From Planctomycetota bacterium (GTDB taxonomy: Bacteria > Planctomycetota > Phycisphaerae > Phycisphaerales > SM1A02), in the NCBI GenBank assembly GCA_021414025.1, contig JAIOPG010000005.1:271143-335142 (forward strand): a DNA stretch of 64,000 nucleotides, read 5' to 3'. Both the position numbers and the translations under genes were made by a program. Positions within the stretch are counted from its first letter, which is position 1. Every line of letters starts with the position of its first letter. The notes below the pieces were generated by a model. The model did no database searches and was not told the origin of the DNA. It worked only from the letters and a program-made list of their open reading frames with translations. Shown one piece after another: positions 37,085-46,524 of this stretch.

Positions 37085-38173
37085 TTAGTCGGACGTCTGC
37101 CTAGTGGATCCAATCAAAAGGACAATGGCTTCAGAAGGGTCGCCAGCCGGGTTGATATCTCCGCGGACCGATTCGGGCAACTCGATTTCAAATCGTACGG
37201 ATTCTGTCCGAACATGAGAGAAGTCAGCAACATCGGGTCGGCGCATGACTCGGATTTGCTGATCAGACATGTCGTACATACGCAAAAACCGCACTTCCCA
37301 CTGTTGTGCAAACATGGGCCAGTTTCGCATAGATAAGTGGTCGTAGCCGCCCGGCTGGCCCGGACTTATCCCGTAGATTCGAAGGCACTGAAGTAGGGAA
37401 CCCTTTATCAGGGTGGATTGCTCGGGCGAGAGGTCATGAGCGAATAAGTCACTTACTAGTTCAACCTGACTCGCAACACTCTTACCGCGACCTTCTGCCG
37501 GAATCAGCCCAATGCTCAACAGGAATAAATTTCCATCGCCTTCACCAGTTCCTCGAGGTCCCGAAGTCACTTGATCAAGATTCGAGATGTGGTGTCGAGA
37601 ACGATCGAATCGTGTTGCCTTCACCTCAATGGACGCCATCGCGCCGCTAAAGTCTCGCGCTCCGTGCCGGTAGCCAGTCCAAGAGTCGAGAATGCGACGA
37701 CGCCATTCAAGAGCAGGATGGCGGACCAGAATCTGCTCCAGCAGAATCAATTCTCCGAGTAACCCGAGCGCCAACTCCTCCCCAACCCCAGCTCGCTCGA
37801 GGAACAACTCAATTAACGGCTCCGCTCGAGTGAATGCCTCCTGCGGATTTGACAGAAACTGGTGTCGAAGAAGCTCCTCCAGCACGAGGGCAACAACTCC
37901 GACAAAGTGCGGCTCCCCCGGAATCAAGATTCGGAATGCAGAGAATCTTCGCCCACTGCTCGTCTGCCAATTGTCACCAGTGATGTACTTCCGAATGATC
38001 GTCGACTCGACATTGAGCGGCTCAACTGCAAGAAACACCTCAAAGCGCCCCCCCGTGTCACGCGCGACACCCAGTGTCCGATCATCGGACAACCAAACTG
38101 GATTTCGCTCATCTATTGATGATGGGCGGGTTGTACCGCTGATTAGTTCGCGCAACGATTCGAAATTATTCAT
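37085..38173 (-). CDS. PD-(D/E)XK motif protein, DUF4420 type
   Basis: 362 residues. AGGA six bases before the ATG at 38173 sets the start, 11 bases after the Z1 gene stop; the longer frame would overlap Z1. A PD-(D/E)XK-like nuclease signature is visible: D174 in GARDFSG and E183-x-K185 in SIEVKAT. Upstream helices carry a GLLGELILLEQIL segment with E141, also typical. DUF4420 proteins occur next to Z1 ATPases in restriction-like loci and are taken to be the nuclease component; that role is family knowledge, not shown here. It is the last gene of the methyltransferase-DUF262-Z1-DUF4420 operon. Confidence 0.82.
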   Translation of the reverse strand: MNNFESLRELISGTTRPSSIDERNPVWLSDDRTLGVARDTGGRFEVFLAVEPLNVESTIIRKYITGDNWQTSSGRRFSAFRILIPGEPHFVGVVALVLEELLRHQFLSNPQEAFTRAEPLIELFLERAGVGEELALGLLGELILLEQILVRHPALEWRRRILDSWTGYRHGARDFSGAMASIEVKATRFDRSRHHISNLDQVTSGPRGTGEGDGNLFLLSIGLIPAEGRGKSVASQVELVSDLFAHDLSPEQSTLIKGSLLQCLRIYGISPGQPGGYDHLSMRNWPMFAQQWEVRFLRMYDMSDQQIRVMRRPDVADFSHVRTESVRFEIELPESVRGDINPAGDPSEAIVLLIGSTRQTSD

Positions 38174-38184
38174 TTGGGATCCTG

Positions 38185-41034
38185 TCAATGCTGTACTGGT
38201 CGCAACACACCAATCTGATCGGGGCCGCCGGCTGGTAAACATACACCGATCGCAAGTCGGGGATGACCTGATGGGTGAGCGAGGAGATGAAATAGAATCA
38301 ACCCATCTTCACCAATTGCTCTCCAGGGCGCGTCATCAATGTTGATACGAGGCGGATTGCGATTTAATCCGGTTCGGTGGTAATCAAAAAACTGATCCCC
38401 GAAATAGGCCCCAGGTCCTCCCGTCGGGTTACGAGTTCCCCAAGTAGCGACAAGTTGTGAACGCACTTCATCGATCTCGCGTTCCATCAGGCGGATCCGC
38501 CAATCGTTTCCCAAGTCCGTGCCAACACGATCCAAAGACGTTCCCGCAACCACTGGTCCCTGTCCAAATCGCAAACCAATCGAAAATCTCGGGCAGCGTC
38601 GCGCTCTCTCTCCCGGCGACAGATGCCCCCAAGGAACTTCGGGTTTGTCATTCGGATAAAGCCCAATCCCAGCATGTTCTCGACAAAGAGCCCATAATCG
38701 GAAATATGCAGCGATGGAATATGGACATTTGGTTGGAAGGAATTTGTCTCTCGAATCGCCCCCCCGGCGAGTGGCTTCAAGACCGGGACGGAACAGGAAA
38801 TTTTGGGCAGGATCAAGTTTCAGTGCCCGCTCAATACTTTCCCAACGATGATGTTCGTCAGCACTTGGGGTCGGATCGTGATCGACAAAGATCATTTCAT
38901 CGAGCATGTCAGCCACTTCGGAAAGCGAATATTTTGTTTTAAGAATTAATCCGCGCTTGATTCCCACGGTCACCCCATCCGCATTTCCGGGAGCAAAGCG
39001 TTGTTCAACCATTTCAAAATTCGGATCAACACCCGAACCGTCCCAAAATCCCGAGATAAAGGGAGTGCCTCCAGGAGCGAGCGGAAGCCGCCGCAGATTC
39101 TCAACTTTTCCGGTCGGCAGGAAGTTGCGTCCACCAAGTACTTGCGGAGACACACCGCCCGCATCCGACCCCGCCTTCGCGCGTTCGATATTGATAATTT
39201 CAGTACGCAAGGCTTCGTCAGCAGCGTGGTACTGCCGGAAACGGTCTAACTGATCCTCAAATGCAAAGACCCGACAATACGCGAGCCAAGCACCCCGATA
39301 CCCAAACCATCGCTGCATCTGCATCTGCGTGTCCGCAAGCGGGGCATCTGGATCTCGGAGAAAAAGAGTGGTCGAAAGACCCTCGAGAGTTAGTCCACGC
39401 GACATGATATTGCCGGCGACGAAGATTGTGCAAAGCGATGTTGGAAGACACCAAGTGCCATCTGCCTGAAGCATTGGCTCGAAATTTGGAGGCGCGTCTG
39501 CCCCGAGAGAACCGTTGACAACTTGCATCTGAATAGATGGCAACACCTCTTCTACGATCGCACGTTCCACGATCTCCCAATCCTCTGGTGGCAATTGAAT
39601 GCCAGCACAACCCGGACGAGCACGAAGAATTTCCGCCGACCGCCGATATGCAGTAAGCCACGCGGACCACATGTTCCGTTCACGCGTGATTCTAACTGCA
39701 AGTCGGTGCCACTCTACTTCGGGGCGCGCCACATCGGCGCCAACGCCCACAATTGGTGGAATGTGTGGTGACTCATCATGCACCCAAGACTTTACAACTA
39801 ACTCACCCTCGAATTGCGACTCAACACTGCTGGATGGATTGAAAAGCATCGACGAGATAGGCGGCATTATCGCCTTCGCTTCGGTCAGCGTTGAAACTAC
39901 AACACCACGGGTAGCCACGTATGAACGACTCGATGCAATCAAGCGACAGGCCGTCGCAACGATGAATGCACGAAGCGATTCACCCACAAGCTCCATTCGC
40001 CGCACTTCCCATTCGGCCCGGGTAAGACCATCTGCATTTTCAAGTCCAATGCACGGCTGGAATAGTTCAGCAACAGCAGGATAGAACTCGCCGCCGCCGG
40101 AATGCCGCTGCGAGATCAACGGCACCGCAAACGACGCCCTGTCTCGAATTTCGGGGGATCCCGATGCGCCAGGAGCGCGGATACAAGTGACAAAATCACG
40201 CGGACTAAGCGGATTATGATCGTGCTGCAAGAGATTGGCTTGTGGTGTGGCTGTGTAAGCGAGATAAACAACTCTCAGCTTGTCATGAAACACGCGACTA
40301 TCACTCGGGCCCCTTGCCCACAGGCCCTCAATCCACCTTGGAAGAAATCGATCCGCCGGTGCACCTACGGGACCAGCACCAAGAATCGACCCGTCATCGG
40401 CTTCGTCGTCAATCACGAGCATCTTTAAGGGCCGATCGATTGTCACCATAGCCCGGTGCAGAGATTCTCTAAGCGCACTGAGATGATCCGCCTGCTTCAT
40501 TACAACAGCAACAATTGGATTACCGGCGCGAATGTTTTTTGTCATGCGATTCACGCTGACGTCAAACATCTCGCCCGGATTAAATCTCCCGTTAGTGATG
40601 TATGCCGTCTCGGGAAGCCAGAGGCGGACTTGCCGCCTTTGAAAATCACTCCCCACATCCCACCCATCAAGATCCCGCACCGACCGATCTAGGGTCTGCC
40701 GCCAAAGAGACACCCGCGTTCCCGACACCAACACAACGACATCAAACCCATGATCAATTGCAAGAGAGGAAACCGCCAACATCGAACCCGTCTTGCCACT
40801 CTGTACCGCACCAAGTACGAGTCCAGACACGAGTGGCGCATCATCGCAAGTAAGCCGCTTAATAAAGCAGTCGACGACATGTCGGGTATCAACCTCCAAC
40901 GCAAGCAGTGTTTCGGTCGAAAATTCAGAATTACGGGCGAGTAATGACGGGAACCACCCGTTAGGAGGATTCGGTGGTGAAGGCGCATCGGTGATCCGCC
41001 GGATGGTCTCATCGGTCACAGATAGCTTCTCCAA
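38185..41034 (-). CDS. Z1-domain ATPase/helicase-like protein
   Basis: 949 residues from a TTG at 41034, five bases after the DUF262 frame stop; a GTG at 41019 with GGAG nine bases upstream is an alternative start. Superfamily II-like motifs are clear: Walker A GAVQSGKT at 75-82, DDEAD at 209-213, and YTATPQA at 260-266. The Z1 hallmark is present further on (GNIMSRGLTLEGLSTTLFLR, then QMQMQRWFGYR). The last 250 residues are family-specific and poorly conserved. Z1 proteins are known from DNA-methyltransferase-linked restriction loci, where they are thought to translocate or remodel DNA. Codon use is less GC-rich than in flanking genes, consistent with horizontal acquisition. Confidence 0.88.
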   Translation of the reverse strand: MEKLSVTDETIRRITDAPSPPNPPNGWFPSLLARNSEFSTETLLALEVDTRHVVDCFIKRLTCDDAPLVSGLVLGAVQSGKTGSMLAVSSLAIDHGFDVVVLVSGTRVSLWRQTLDRSVRDLDGWDVGSDFQRRQVRLWLPETAYITNGRFNPGEMFDVSVNRMTKNIRAGNPIVAVVMKQADHLSALRESLHRAMVTIDRPLKMLVIDDEADDGSILGAGPVGAPADRFLPRWIEGLWARGPSDSRVFHDKLRVVYLAYTATPQANLLQHDHNPLSPRDFVTCIRAPGASGSPEIRDRASFAVPLISQRHSGGGEFYPAVAELFQPCIGLENADGLTRAEWEVRRMELVGESLRAFIVATACRLIASSRSYVATRGVVVSTLTEAKAIMPPISSMLFNPSSSVESQFEGELVVKSWVHDESPHIPPIVGVGADVARPEVEWHRLAVRITRERNMWSAWLTAYRRSAEILRARPGCAGIQLPPEDWEIVERAIVEEVLPSIQMQVVNGSLGADAPPNFEPMLQADGTWCLPTSLCTIFVAGNIMSRGLTLEGLSTTLFLRDPDAPLADTQMQMQRWFGYRGAWLAYCRVFAFEDQLDRFRQYHAADEALRTEIINIERAKAGSDAGGVSPQVLGGRNFLPTGKVENLRRLPLAPGGTPFISGFWDGSGVDPNFEMVEQRFAPGNADGVTVGIKRGLILKTKYSLSEVADMLDEMIFVDHDPTPSADEHHRWESIERALKLDPAQNFLFRPGLEATRRGGDSRDKFLPTKCPYSIAAYFRLWALCREHAGIGLYPNDKPEVPWGHLSPGERARRCPRFSIGLRFGQGPVVAGTSLDRVGTDLGNDWRIRLMEREIDEVRSQLVATWGTRNPTGGPGAYFGDQFFDYHRTGLNRNPPRINIDDAPWRAIGEDGLILFHLLAHPSGHPRLAIGVCLPAGGPDQIGVLRPVQH

Positions 41035-41039
41035 CCAGA

Positions 41040-42983
41040 TTAGGAACCCATCCCTTTAATATCACGAGCGGCAGCGAGCGCAATCATCGGATCGTGCTTG
41101 AACTGTCGCACGAAAGCAGTTGTTACCGCAGCGTGTGTCAAGTCCAACGCCTTTAGCAAATCGCAAGCCGTCCGTCCGATGAATCGCCACTGAGTCGAAT
41201 TCTGAGACTTGGGATCGCGCTTGGAATGTTTCGAGCATTCATTTATCGCGGCTTTGCGACGTGCGATTCGCTCATCAAATTCCAAATCTAGCGTCAGGCG
41301 AGCGATGAGCAGGGCCGCAAGTGCGGACACAAATTGGAGGTCTTGCCACTTTCTACTCGCGCCACCCGATTGGAATTTCGCATCGAAGAGCTCTTCCTCG
41401 TCCAGCACCCGAACTGCGTCATCAAGCGCGCCAAAGACATCCTCGAGACCTTTCGTTTTGCCAAGCGCAAGAGACTCCCAAGAGTCGGTCACGCCCCTGG
41501 CGTCGCGAACCAGTGACAACATTTCGTCGATTTGTTTGGCGGTGGACATTACGCGGAACTTGCCGGCTTGCTCCTTTATGGCGAACACGGACGCGATAGT
41601 CCACGCAAACAACTTGGTACGTCGATATCGGTCACTTGGAACACTTCTTTCATCGAGCCTCTTGCCGATTCTTTCCACTGCCCCACGCAACTTCGCGCTG
41701 CCCTGCTCTGAGTCGCGTAGCAATTGACTTACGTCGTGGGTGTTTTGGCCAGCACCAAGGATGGCCCTAGTCAACAACAAGTCGTGATAAACCGCATTGC
41801 GGATTTCTTCGGCATTGAGATGCTTGCCCTGTCTGTTGTAAAGTTGAAACACATCATGGATCTGCTGCGGCTCGGTCTTGCTGAAGGTGATGACTAGAAG
41901 TTTGTAGTCAACCGTTTCAGTAAATAATTGCTCAACCGTGCAGTCTTCCGAATGGTTGACTTCCTTAATGTCGGTAAAATACTTGCCCGCACATTCTTTC
42001 AGGGATTGGATTCATTTCAACCTTCCACCCTTGACCTTGAAGGGCAGCATAAATTCGCGTTCTTTTTCTGAGGTCAGTTTCTGCCCCACATATTCTTTCC
42101 ACAATTTCACAAAGCGTCGGTAGTCGCGGCGGAGTGCGTCCGTAAATCCGGAAATGCCGTACTTCCGATCAAGATCTTTCGCCTTCTCGACTGCCTTCGG
42201 GTGTCGACCAATGAAGCGAAGAATTGAGGTGATTCGCTGCTTGCCATCAACAACCTCGTAGGAAAATCTATTTTTGCCCGGTCGCGGAACTTCAAGTAAA
42301 ACTATCGATGGAAGCGGTATGCCACGGAGAATTGACTCGATCAGCGCACTCGAATCACTCAATTTCCAAACATCATCACGCTGGTATGTTGGATTGAGTA
42401 CGAGTTGCCCTCGATCAGCCTTCGCTGCGAGGTCTGCAATAGGCCAAGTCGCCGATTTGGCCACAATTGGGAGTGGCGAAGACACTTCATCTGTTAATTC
42501 TTCACTCCAGGCCTGTTCCCACTCCTCTTTACGACTGTCGGTTTCGTCAGATGCCGCCAATTTCATGCATCGCTGTGCGCATCGCAACGCCGCCGCGAGT
42601 CGAATCGAGAGCGCATCCGCGCCCTGTGTAGTAAGACGCGGTCCCGAATCGCCAGGTATCACGCACACACCCGCTTCATCGTCGGACATACCAATGCCAA
42701 CAAAAAACGACACCATCGCCGTCAGGGGATCTCTTTCGAATGATTCCCGAGAGATCGCTTCCCCATCAAGATTGAGCCACTCCTGCTCATAAATCAGTGT
42801 CGAAAACAAAGTTGTCGAAATTCCATCAAGGATCTCAGCCTTGGAACGCGGTACATGAGGGCGGCTAACCACCGGGGGCAGATCTTCAAGAGCAGACAAC
42901 TCGGCCAGCGATTCTGCAATCTCGTTCAACGACTCCGTTAGTTCCTCTGCAGAGTCCTCACTATTCATAAGCATTTCGGGCAT
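41040..42983 (-). pseudogene. DUF262-domain protein split by an in-frame TGA
   Basis: AAGGA six bases before the ATG at 42983 marks the start. The first part (323 residues) has an acidic helical N-terminus of about 185 residues, then the DUF262 core with PTYQRDDVWKLSD and DGKQR at 246-250 (family form DGQQR). A TGA at 42012-42014 then stops translation. The same frame continues without shift through SLKECAGKYFTDIKEV and FQLYNRQGKHLNAEEIRNA, the diagnostic second half of DUF262, to a TAA at 41042-41040. So one 646-residue gene carries a nonsense codon. The only near restart is a GTG at 41852 without ribosome site. DUF262 proteins (GmrS, SspE, BrxU) use the DGQxR site for NTP-dependent control in defence. 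No HNH domain is recognisable. Confidence 0.85.
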
Positions 42984-43029
42984 TCTAATTCCTTTTCGGA
43001 TTTGTTTGTCCGTGCTCGCTGCACGGCAT

Positions 43030-44418
43030 CTAAACGAACTTATTTGATATCTTGAGGCGTCGCGAAATACCATTGTTCGCAGATGCCTTGGATACCGATC
43101 GACAAAAAAGGGAGTGGGCCGCCCAACGCACGACACCAACATTTACAGCATTCCCCAGTTGTTTGTAAGCCACGCGATCTGACACTCCCGCCTTTTCAAA
43201 AATATCCTCTGGAACGCCCTGTAGTTTTGCACCCTCTCGCGGTGTTAGCGTTCGATACTCGCTAACCCGACCGACTTCGGGGCCAACAATCGAGCACTGC
43301 GTTATTGCTACAAGAGCCGGGAGATAGGTTGGTGATTTCACCCGAATGCCACTTGGGCGCATTTGGAGCACTAGGTCACGAATTGTTCGCCCTTTACGAA
43401 TCGGATGCCAACTTCGAGCCTGCCACTCGAATTTTCGCCGCGAAGCCGGGAAATCTCTAAGTGTGAGGCCCAAATCACCCCAAGATTTACGAAGCCACGA
43501 ATCAATGAATCCTTGGTGGGCACTGTAGAAGTGAGCGTTCTTTCGCAAGAAATCTGCTTCCCAGTCGGGCGCCCCCTCGGGAATGATCGGGCGACGTCTA
43601 AAAGCATCAGCCCAAATAGGAAAACTAGGTAAAGAATCGGAAGGAAGTCCACGGACAAACGCATCCCACGCCTCAAGCCAACTGAGTTCCGCGCGCTTGA
43701 GACGATATCGTTGAATGTCGATGATCTCGGAGTCTGGTTCCAGATATTGCTCAATTCGCCAATTTGCCGGGTTCCATCGCACAACGGGCATTCGATCGAC
43801 AGGCGGTACAGACCTTTCGTATGTGGAGGTGGAACCACCTCTCTGTTCCGCGAGGATAAAGACGCGCTCACGAGCTTGCGGAGTTCCCCCGCAATTCGGC
43901 GGCAACAAGTGTGGCGAGAGGATCGATGGGGCATCAGATACGCAATAGCCGGCATCCCGAAGATTCTCGATGATTAGGCGCCAAGTCTGGGTGTGCCGTG
44001 GCCCGGCCAGGTTTCGAACGTTTTCGAGCAACAGGTATCGCGGCCGTTTTGCTCGGACAACCTGCATGATGTCAAAGAACAAAGTCCCACGTGTACGGTC
44101 TTGAACTCCAAGTTGGACACCGCTTTTCGAAAATGGTTGGCAGGGAAATCCCGCACAAAGCATGTCGTGGTCGGGGATGATCCGATCGATCTCGCGAGCA
44201 GAGCGGATCGAACACTCCTCGTCCACATCTTTCCGAGTCAGTTCACGAATGTTCTTGGGGAAGCAGGCGCGTGTTGCCGTTGGAAATGAAGATCGGTAAA
44301 CCCCCCGACACTCTGCATCAAGTTCACAAGCCATTACACACCGACCACCAATGCGAGAGAGCGCATGGTGGAAGCCCCCGATTCCTGCAAATAAATCAAT
44401 GAACGTAAACGATTTCAT
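43030..44418 (-). CDS. C5-cytosine DNA methyltransferase
   Basis: 462 residues. Motifs of the Dcm family appear in order: I FIDLFAGIGGF (6-16), IV GFPCQPFS with catalytic C93, VI LLLENV (129-134), VIII GGTPQARERVFI (177-188) and X with KQLGNAV near the C-terminus. The region between VIII and X, the target-recognition domain, is long (about 210 residues), so the recognised sequence cannot be predicted. AAGGAG lies 14 bases before the ATG, rather far. It is the first gene of the four-gene operon and would protect host DNA if the Z1 and DUF4420 proteins restrict. No Vsr endonuclease gene is adjacent. Confidence 0.92.
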   Translation of the reverse strand: MKSFTFIDLFAGIGGFHHALSRIGGRCVMACELDAECRGVYRSSFPTATRACFPKNIRELTRKDVDEECSIRSAREIDRIIPDHDMLCAGFPCQPFSKSGVQLGVQDRTRGTLFFDIMQVVRAKRPRYLLLENVRNLAGPRHTQTWRLIIENLRDAGYCVSDAPSILSPHLLPPNCGGTPQARERVFILAEQRGGSTSTYERSVPPVDRMPVVRWNPANWRIEQYLEPDSEIIDIQRYRLKRAELSWLEAWDAFVRGLPSDSLPSFPIWADAFRRRPIIPEGAPDWEADFLRKNAHFYSAHQGFIDSWLRKSWGDLGLTLRDFPASRRKFEWQARSWHPIRKGRTIRDLVLQMRPSGIRVKSPTYLPALVAITQCSIVGPEVGRVSEYRTLTPREGAKLQGVPEDIFEKAGVSDRVAYKQLGNAVNVGVVRWAAHSLFCRSVSKASANNGISRRLKISNKFV

Positions 44419-44438
44419 TGCAACATCAACTTCTCCTT

Positions 44439-44449
44439 GGTTACAGAGT
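44439..44449. repeat. Direct repeat GGTTACAGAGT, right copy
   Basis: Second copy of the 11-bp repeat at 37049-37059, in the 130-base spacer between the methyltransferase start and trpS. It could be a remnant of the insertion event or chance. Confidence 0.4.
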
Positions 44450-44548
44450 TGGAACTCGACCTTTCAAGATAAACAATGAGTCTACCGGAGGGGCTGGAGG
44501 CGCCAGTCGACTCATACTCTAATTCTTACAAGTTGTCCGCTGCTCTAT

Positions 44549-45640
44549 CTAAACCGGAAAGCTCAGCTCGCGGTGAAAGAAGTGAAGGCCGGCCGCCTTG
44601 CGAGCAGACTCGAGCGTCTCTTCCGCGGTGAGGTTCGCCTTGGTGCAGCCCTTGCGCAGGATGTCCAGCACCAGGTCGTCGCGACCCTCCAGAGCAGCGC
44701 GGCGCTTCTGCATCGGCGCGATCAGCGCGTTGATCGCCTCCGCGACTTCCTTCTTGATGTGCCCGTCGCCGATGTTGTCGCCGCGCGCGTAGCGATCCTT
44801 CAGCTCGGCCACGCGGGCCGCGTCAGGGATGAAGGTCTCCACATATTGGAAGAGCGCGTTCTTGATGTCGCCGGGCTCGGTGGCGCTCTGGCGGCCGGTA
44901 AAGAGTCGCATCACCTTCTTCTCGACCTCCTTGGGAGGATCGGAGATAAAGATCGCGTTGCCCAGACTTTTGCTCATTTTATTTTTGCCGTCGACGCCCA
45001 TCAGGCGGCCGACTGCGCCGACGTCGGCGCGGGGCACGGGAAAGACGCCGCCCAGCTTGACATGCTCGTGGTCCTCCGCCTTCTCGCTGACGCCGCAGTA
45101 GATCTGGTTGAATCGCCGCGCCACTTCGCGGGTCATCTCCAGGTGGGGCACCTGGTCCTCGCCCACCGGCACGCTCTCGGGGCGGAAGGAAAGAATGTCG
45201 CTGCACTGCCCGACGGCGTAGAGAGGAAAGCCGAAGGAATAGGTCTCGCCGAGGTTCTTCACCTTGATTTCGTCCTTCAGGGTCGGATTGCGCATCACCC
45301 GGTTGAAGGGCAGCAGCATGGCGAAGAGGAAGGTCAGTTCGTGAATCGTCGGCACTTCGCTCTGCAGGAAAATGCTCGAGAGATCGGGATCGATTCCCAT
45401 GGCGATCAGATCGCGGGCGATCTCCAGGCAGTCGGCGCGGATCTCCTTGGGCTGGTCGGCACGGGTGGTGAAGGCGTGATAGTTGGCAATGATGAAGTAG
45501 CAGTCGTGCGTGTGCTGCAACTGGGCGCGGCGCTTCACGCTGCCCACCCAGTGCCCCAGGTGCAGCCGCCCCGTCGGCGTGTCGCCGGTCAGGATGCGGG
45601 GCCGGCCCGCGGCGGGTTGCTTGGAATCGGCGGCGCTCAT
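44549..45640 (-). CDS. trpS: Tryptophanyl-tRNA synthetase
   Basis: 363 residues. The class I signatures are HLGH at 27-30 and KMSKS at 221-225. The intervening FNRVMRNPTLKDE and YAVGQCSDIL segments match the Trp/Tyr-specific fold. The ATG at 45640 overlaps the stop of the CPBP protease gene (ATGA), which fixes the start; the longer frame begins inside that gene. It charges tRNA-Trp in the cytoplasm. The divergent trpC gene makes a tryptophan precursor, so two Trp-related genes lie close but on opposite strands. Confidence 0.94.
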   Translation of the reverse strand: MSAADSKQPAAGRPRILTGDTPTGRLHLGHWVGSVKRRAQLQHTHDCYFIIANYHAFTTRADQPKEIRADCLEIARDLIAMGIDPDLSSIFLQSEVPTIHELTFLFAMLLPFNRVMRNPTLKDEIKVKNLGETYSFGFPLYAVGQCSDILSFRPESVPVGEDQVPHLEMTREVARRFNQIYCGVSEKAEDHEHVKLGGVFPVPRADVGAVGRLMGVDGKNKMSKSLGNAIFISDPPKEVEKKVMRLFTGRQSATEPGDIKNALFQYVETFIPDAARVAELKDRYARGDNIGDGHIKKEVAEAINALIAPMQKRRAALEGRDDLVLDILRKGCTKANLTAEETLESARKAAGLHFFHRELSFPV

Positions 45641-46524
45641 TGGGGAAGCATAGAGAAGAGAAAAAGGTTTGCACAATTGAAGAGGGAATGCGCCGCGTAG
45701 GAGGCCCAGATGCGACCCGTTCGCTCCATCAGATAGCCCAGCGCCACGCCGAGCACCGCCAGCGCCGGAATCGCGGCGGCGCGACCGTTTTCAGGAACCG
45801 CGCCCCAGTGGAAGAAGGCGAAGGCGACGGCGGTGATGAAGATCGCGGCGACGCGCGGAAGTCCGATTTGCTTCAGCCCCTGCTGCACGGCGCCGCGCCA
45901 GATCAACTCCTCCGCCAGCGGCCCGAGCAGCACGATCGTGGCGACCAGTCCCCAGGTCACCGGGCTGCCCCCCTGCTCGCGGATGGTCTCCAGAAAGTGA
46001 TGTCCGATGGTCGGCGCCTCGACGCCCGTGAAGGTGGCTTGCAGTTCTCCGCCAATCAGGGAGGCGTACTGAATCAGCGGCCAGGTCAGGAGCAGGCCGA
46101 TCGCGCCGATCCAAATCGCCTTGGGAACAGGACAGACTTTTCGGTTTGAAAACGGGGCGGGCCGCGAGCCGCGCGAGTGAAGGAAAAGAAAAATCGCGAC
46201 AGTGGTGAGCGACCCACCGACCAAAGCCAGCAGCATGGCCGGCGGAGAAGGATCACCGCCGGCACCCGAGCTCATCGCGCGCAACACCACGGCGCCGACC
46301 AATCCGGAGAACAAGGTTCCCGCCGCCGCCAGGAGGCCGCACTGGTTCGCGCCGAGCCTCCACATCAGCATCGCGGTGTCCTTCAGGCGGCAGAACTGCG
46401 CCCGCCACACCACCAAGATGGAAGAGAGAAACCAGAGGGTCATCAATGCGCGGAGCCAAACCGAGTCCGGCGGAACATGGCTCGGAGCATTTTCGGCGGC
46501 AACGCATAGACTCGCAGCAGGCAT
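45637..46524 (-). CDS. CPBP-family intramembrane glutamic endopeptidase (CAAX protease-like)
   Basis: About 295 residues with seven to eight hydrophobic helices. The three CPBP catalytic elements are intact: EELIWRG (EExxxR), FAFFHWG (FxxxH) and HSLFN (HxxxN). Such proteases cleave within membranes; substrates are unknown. The ATG at 46524 shares the sequence GCATGC with the divergent trpC ATG at 46523, which would leave no promoter space between them; an ATG at 46443 (MTLWFLSS) gives a 268-residue protein and is a good alternative. The stop overlaps the trpS start by four bases, so trpS is coupled to it. Confidence 0.85.
   Translation of the reverse strand: MPAASLCVAAENAPSHVPPDSVWLRALMTLWFLSSILVVWRAQFCRLKDTAMLMWRLGANQCGLLAAAGTLFSGLVGAVVLRAMSSGAGGDPSPPAMLLALVGGSLTTVAIFLFLHSRGSRPAPFSNRKVCPVPKAIWIGAIGLLLTWPLIQYASLIGGELQATFTGVEAPTIGHHFLETIREQGGSPVTWGLVATIVLLGPLAEELIWRGAVQQGLKQIGLPRVAAIFITAVAFAFFHWGAVPENGRAAAIPALAVLGVALGYLMERTGRIWASYAAHSLFNCANLFLFSMLPQ

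Noticed and set aside
36678..37088. 136-residue plus-strand frame next to the island
   Set aside because: It overlaps the Cys/His gene antisense and the spacer, has no ribosome site and no recognisable product.
42012..42014. TGA in the DUF262 gene as a selenocysteine codon
   Set aside because: No SECIS-like hairpin is apparent just after it, no selenoprotein family is known for DUF262, and no sel genes are in the window.
41040..42983. Frameshift in the DUF262 gene
   Set aside because: Both parts lie in the same frame; coordinates differ by a multiple of three and the sequence after the TGA continues the domain directly.
37085..44418. Assignment of the island to DISARM, BREX or canonical Mza
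   Set aside because: No DrmA/B, PglZ, BrxC, MutL-like ATPase or AIPR gene is present; only Z1 and DUF4420 are shared with Mza-type loci.
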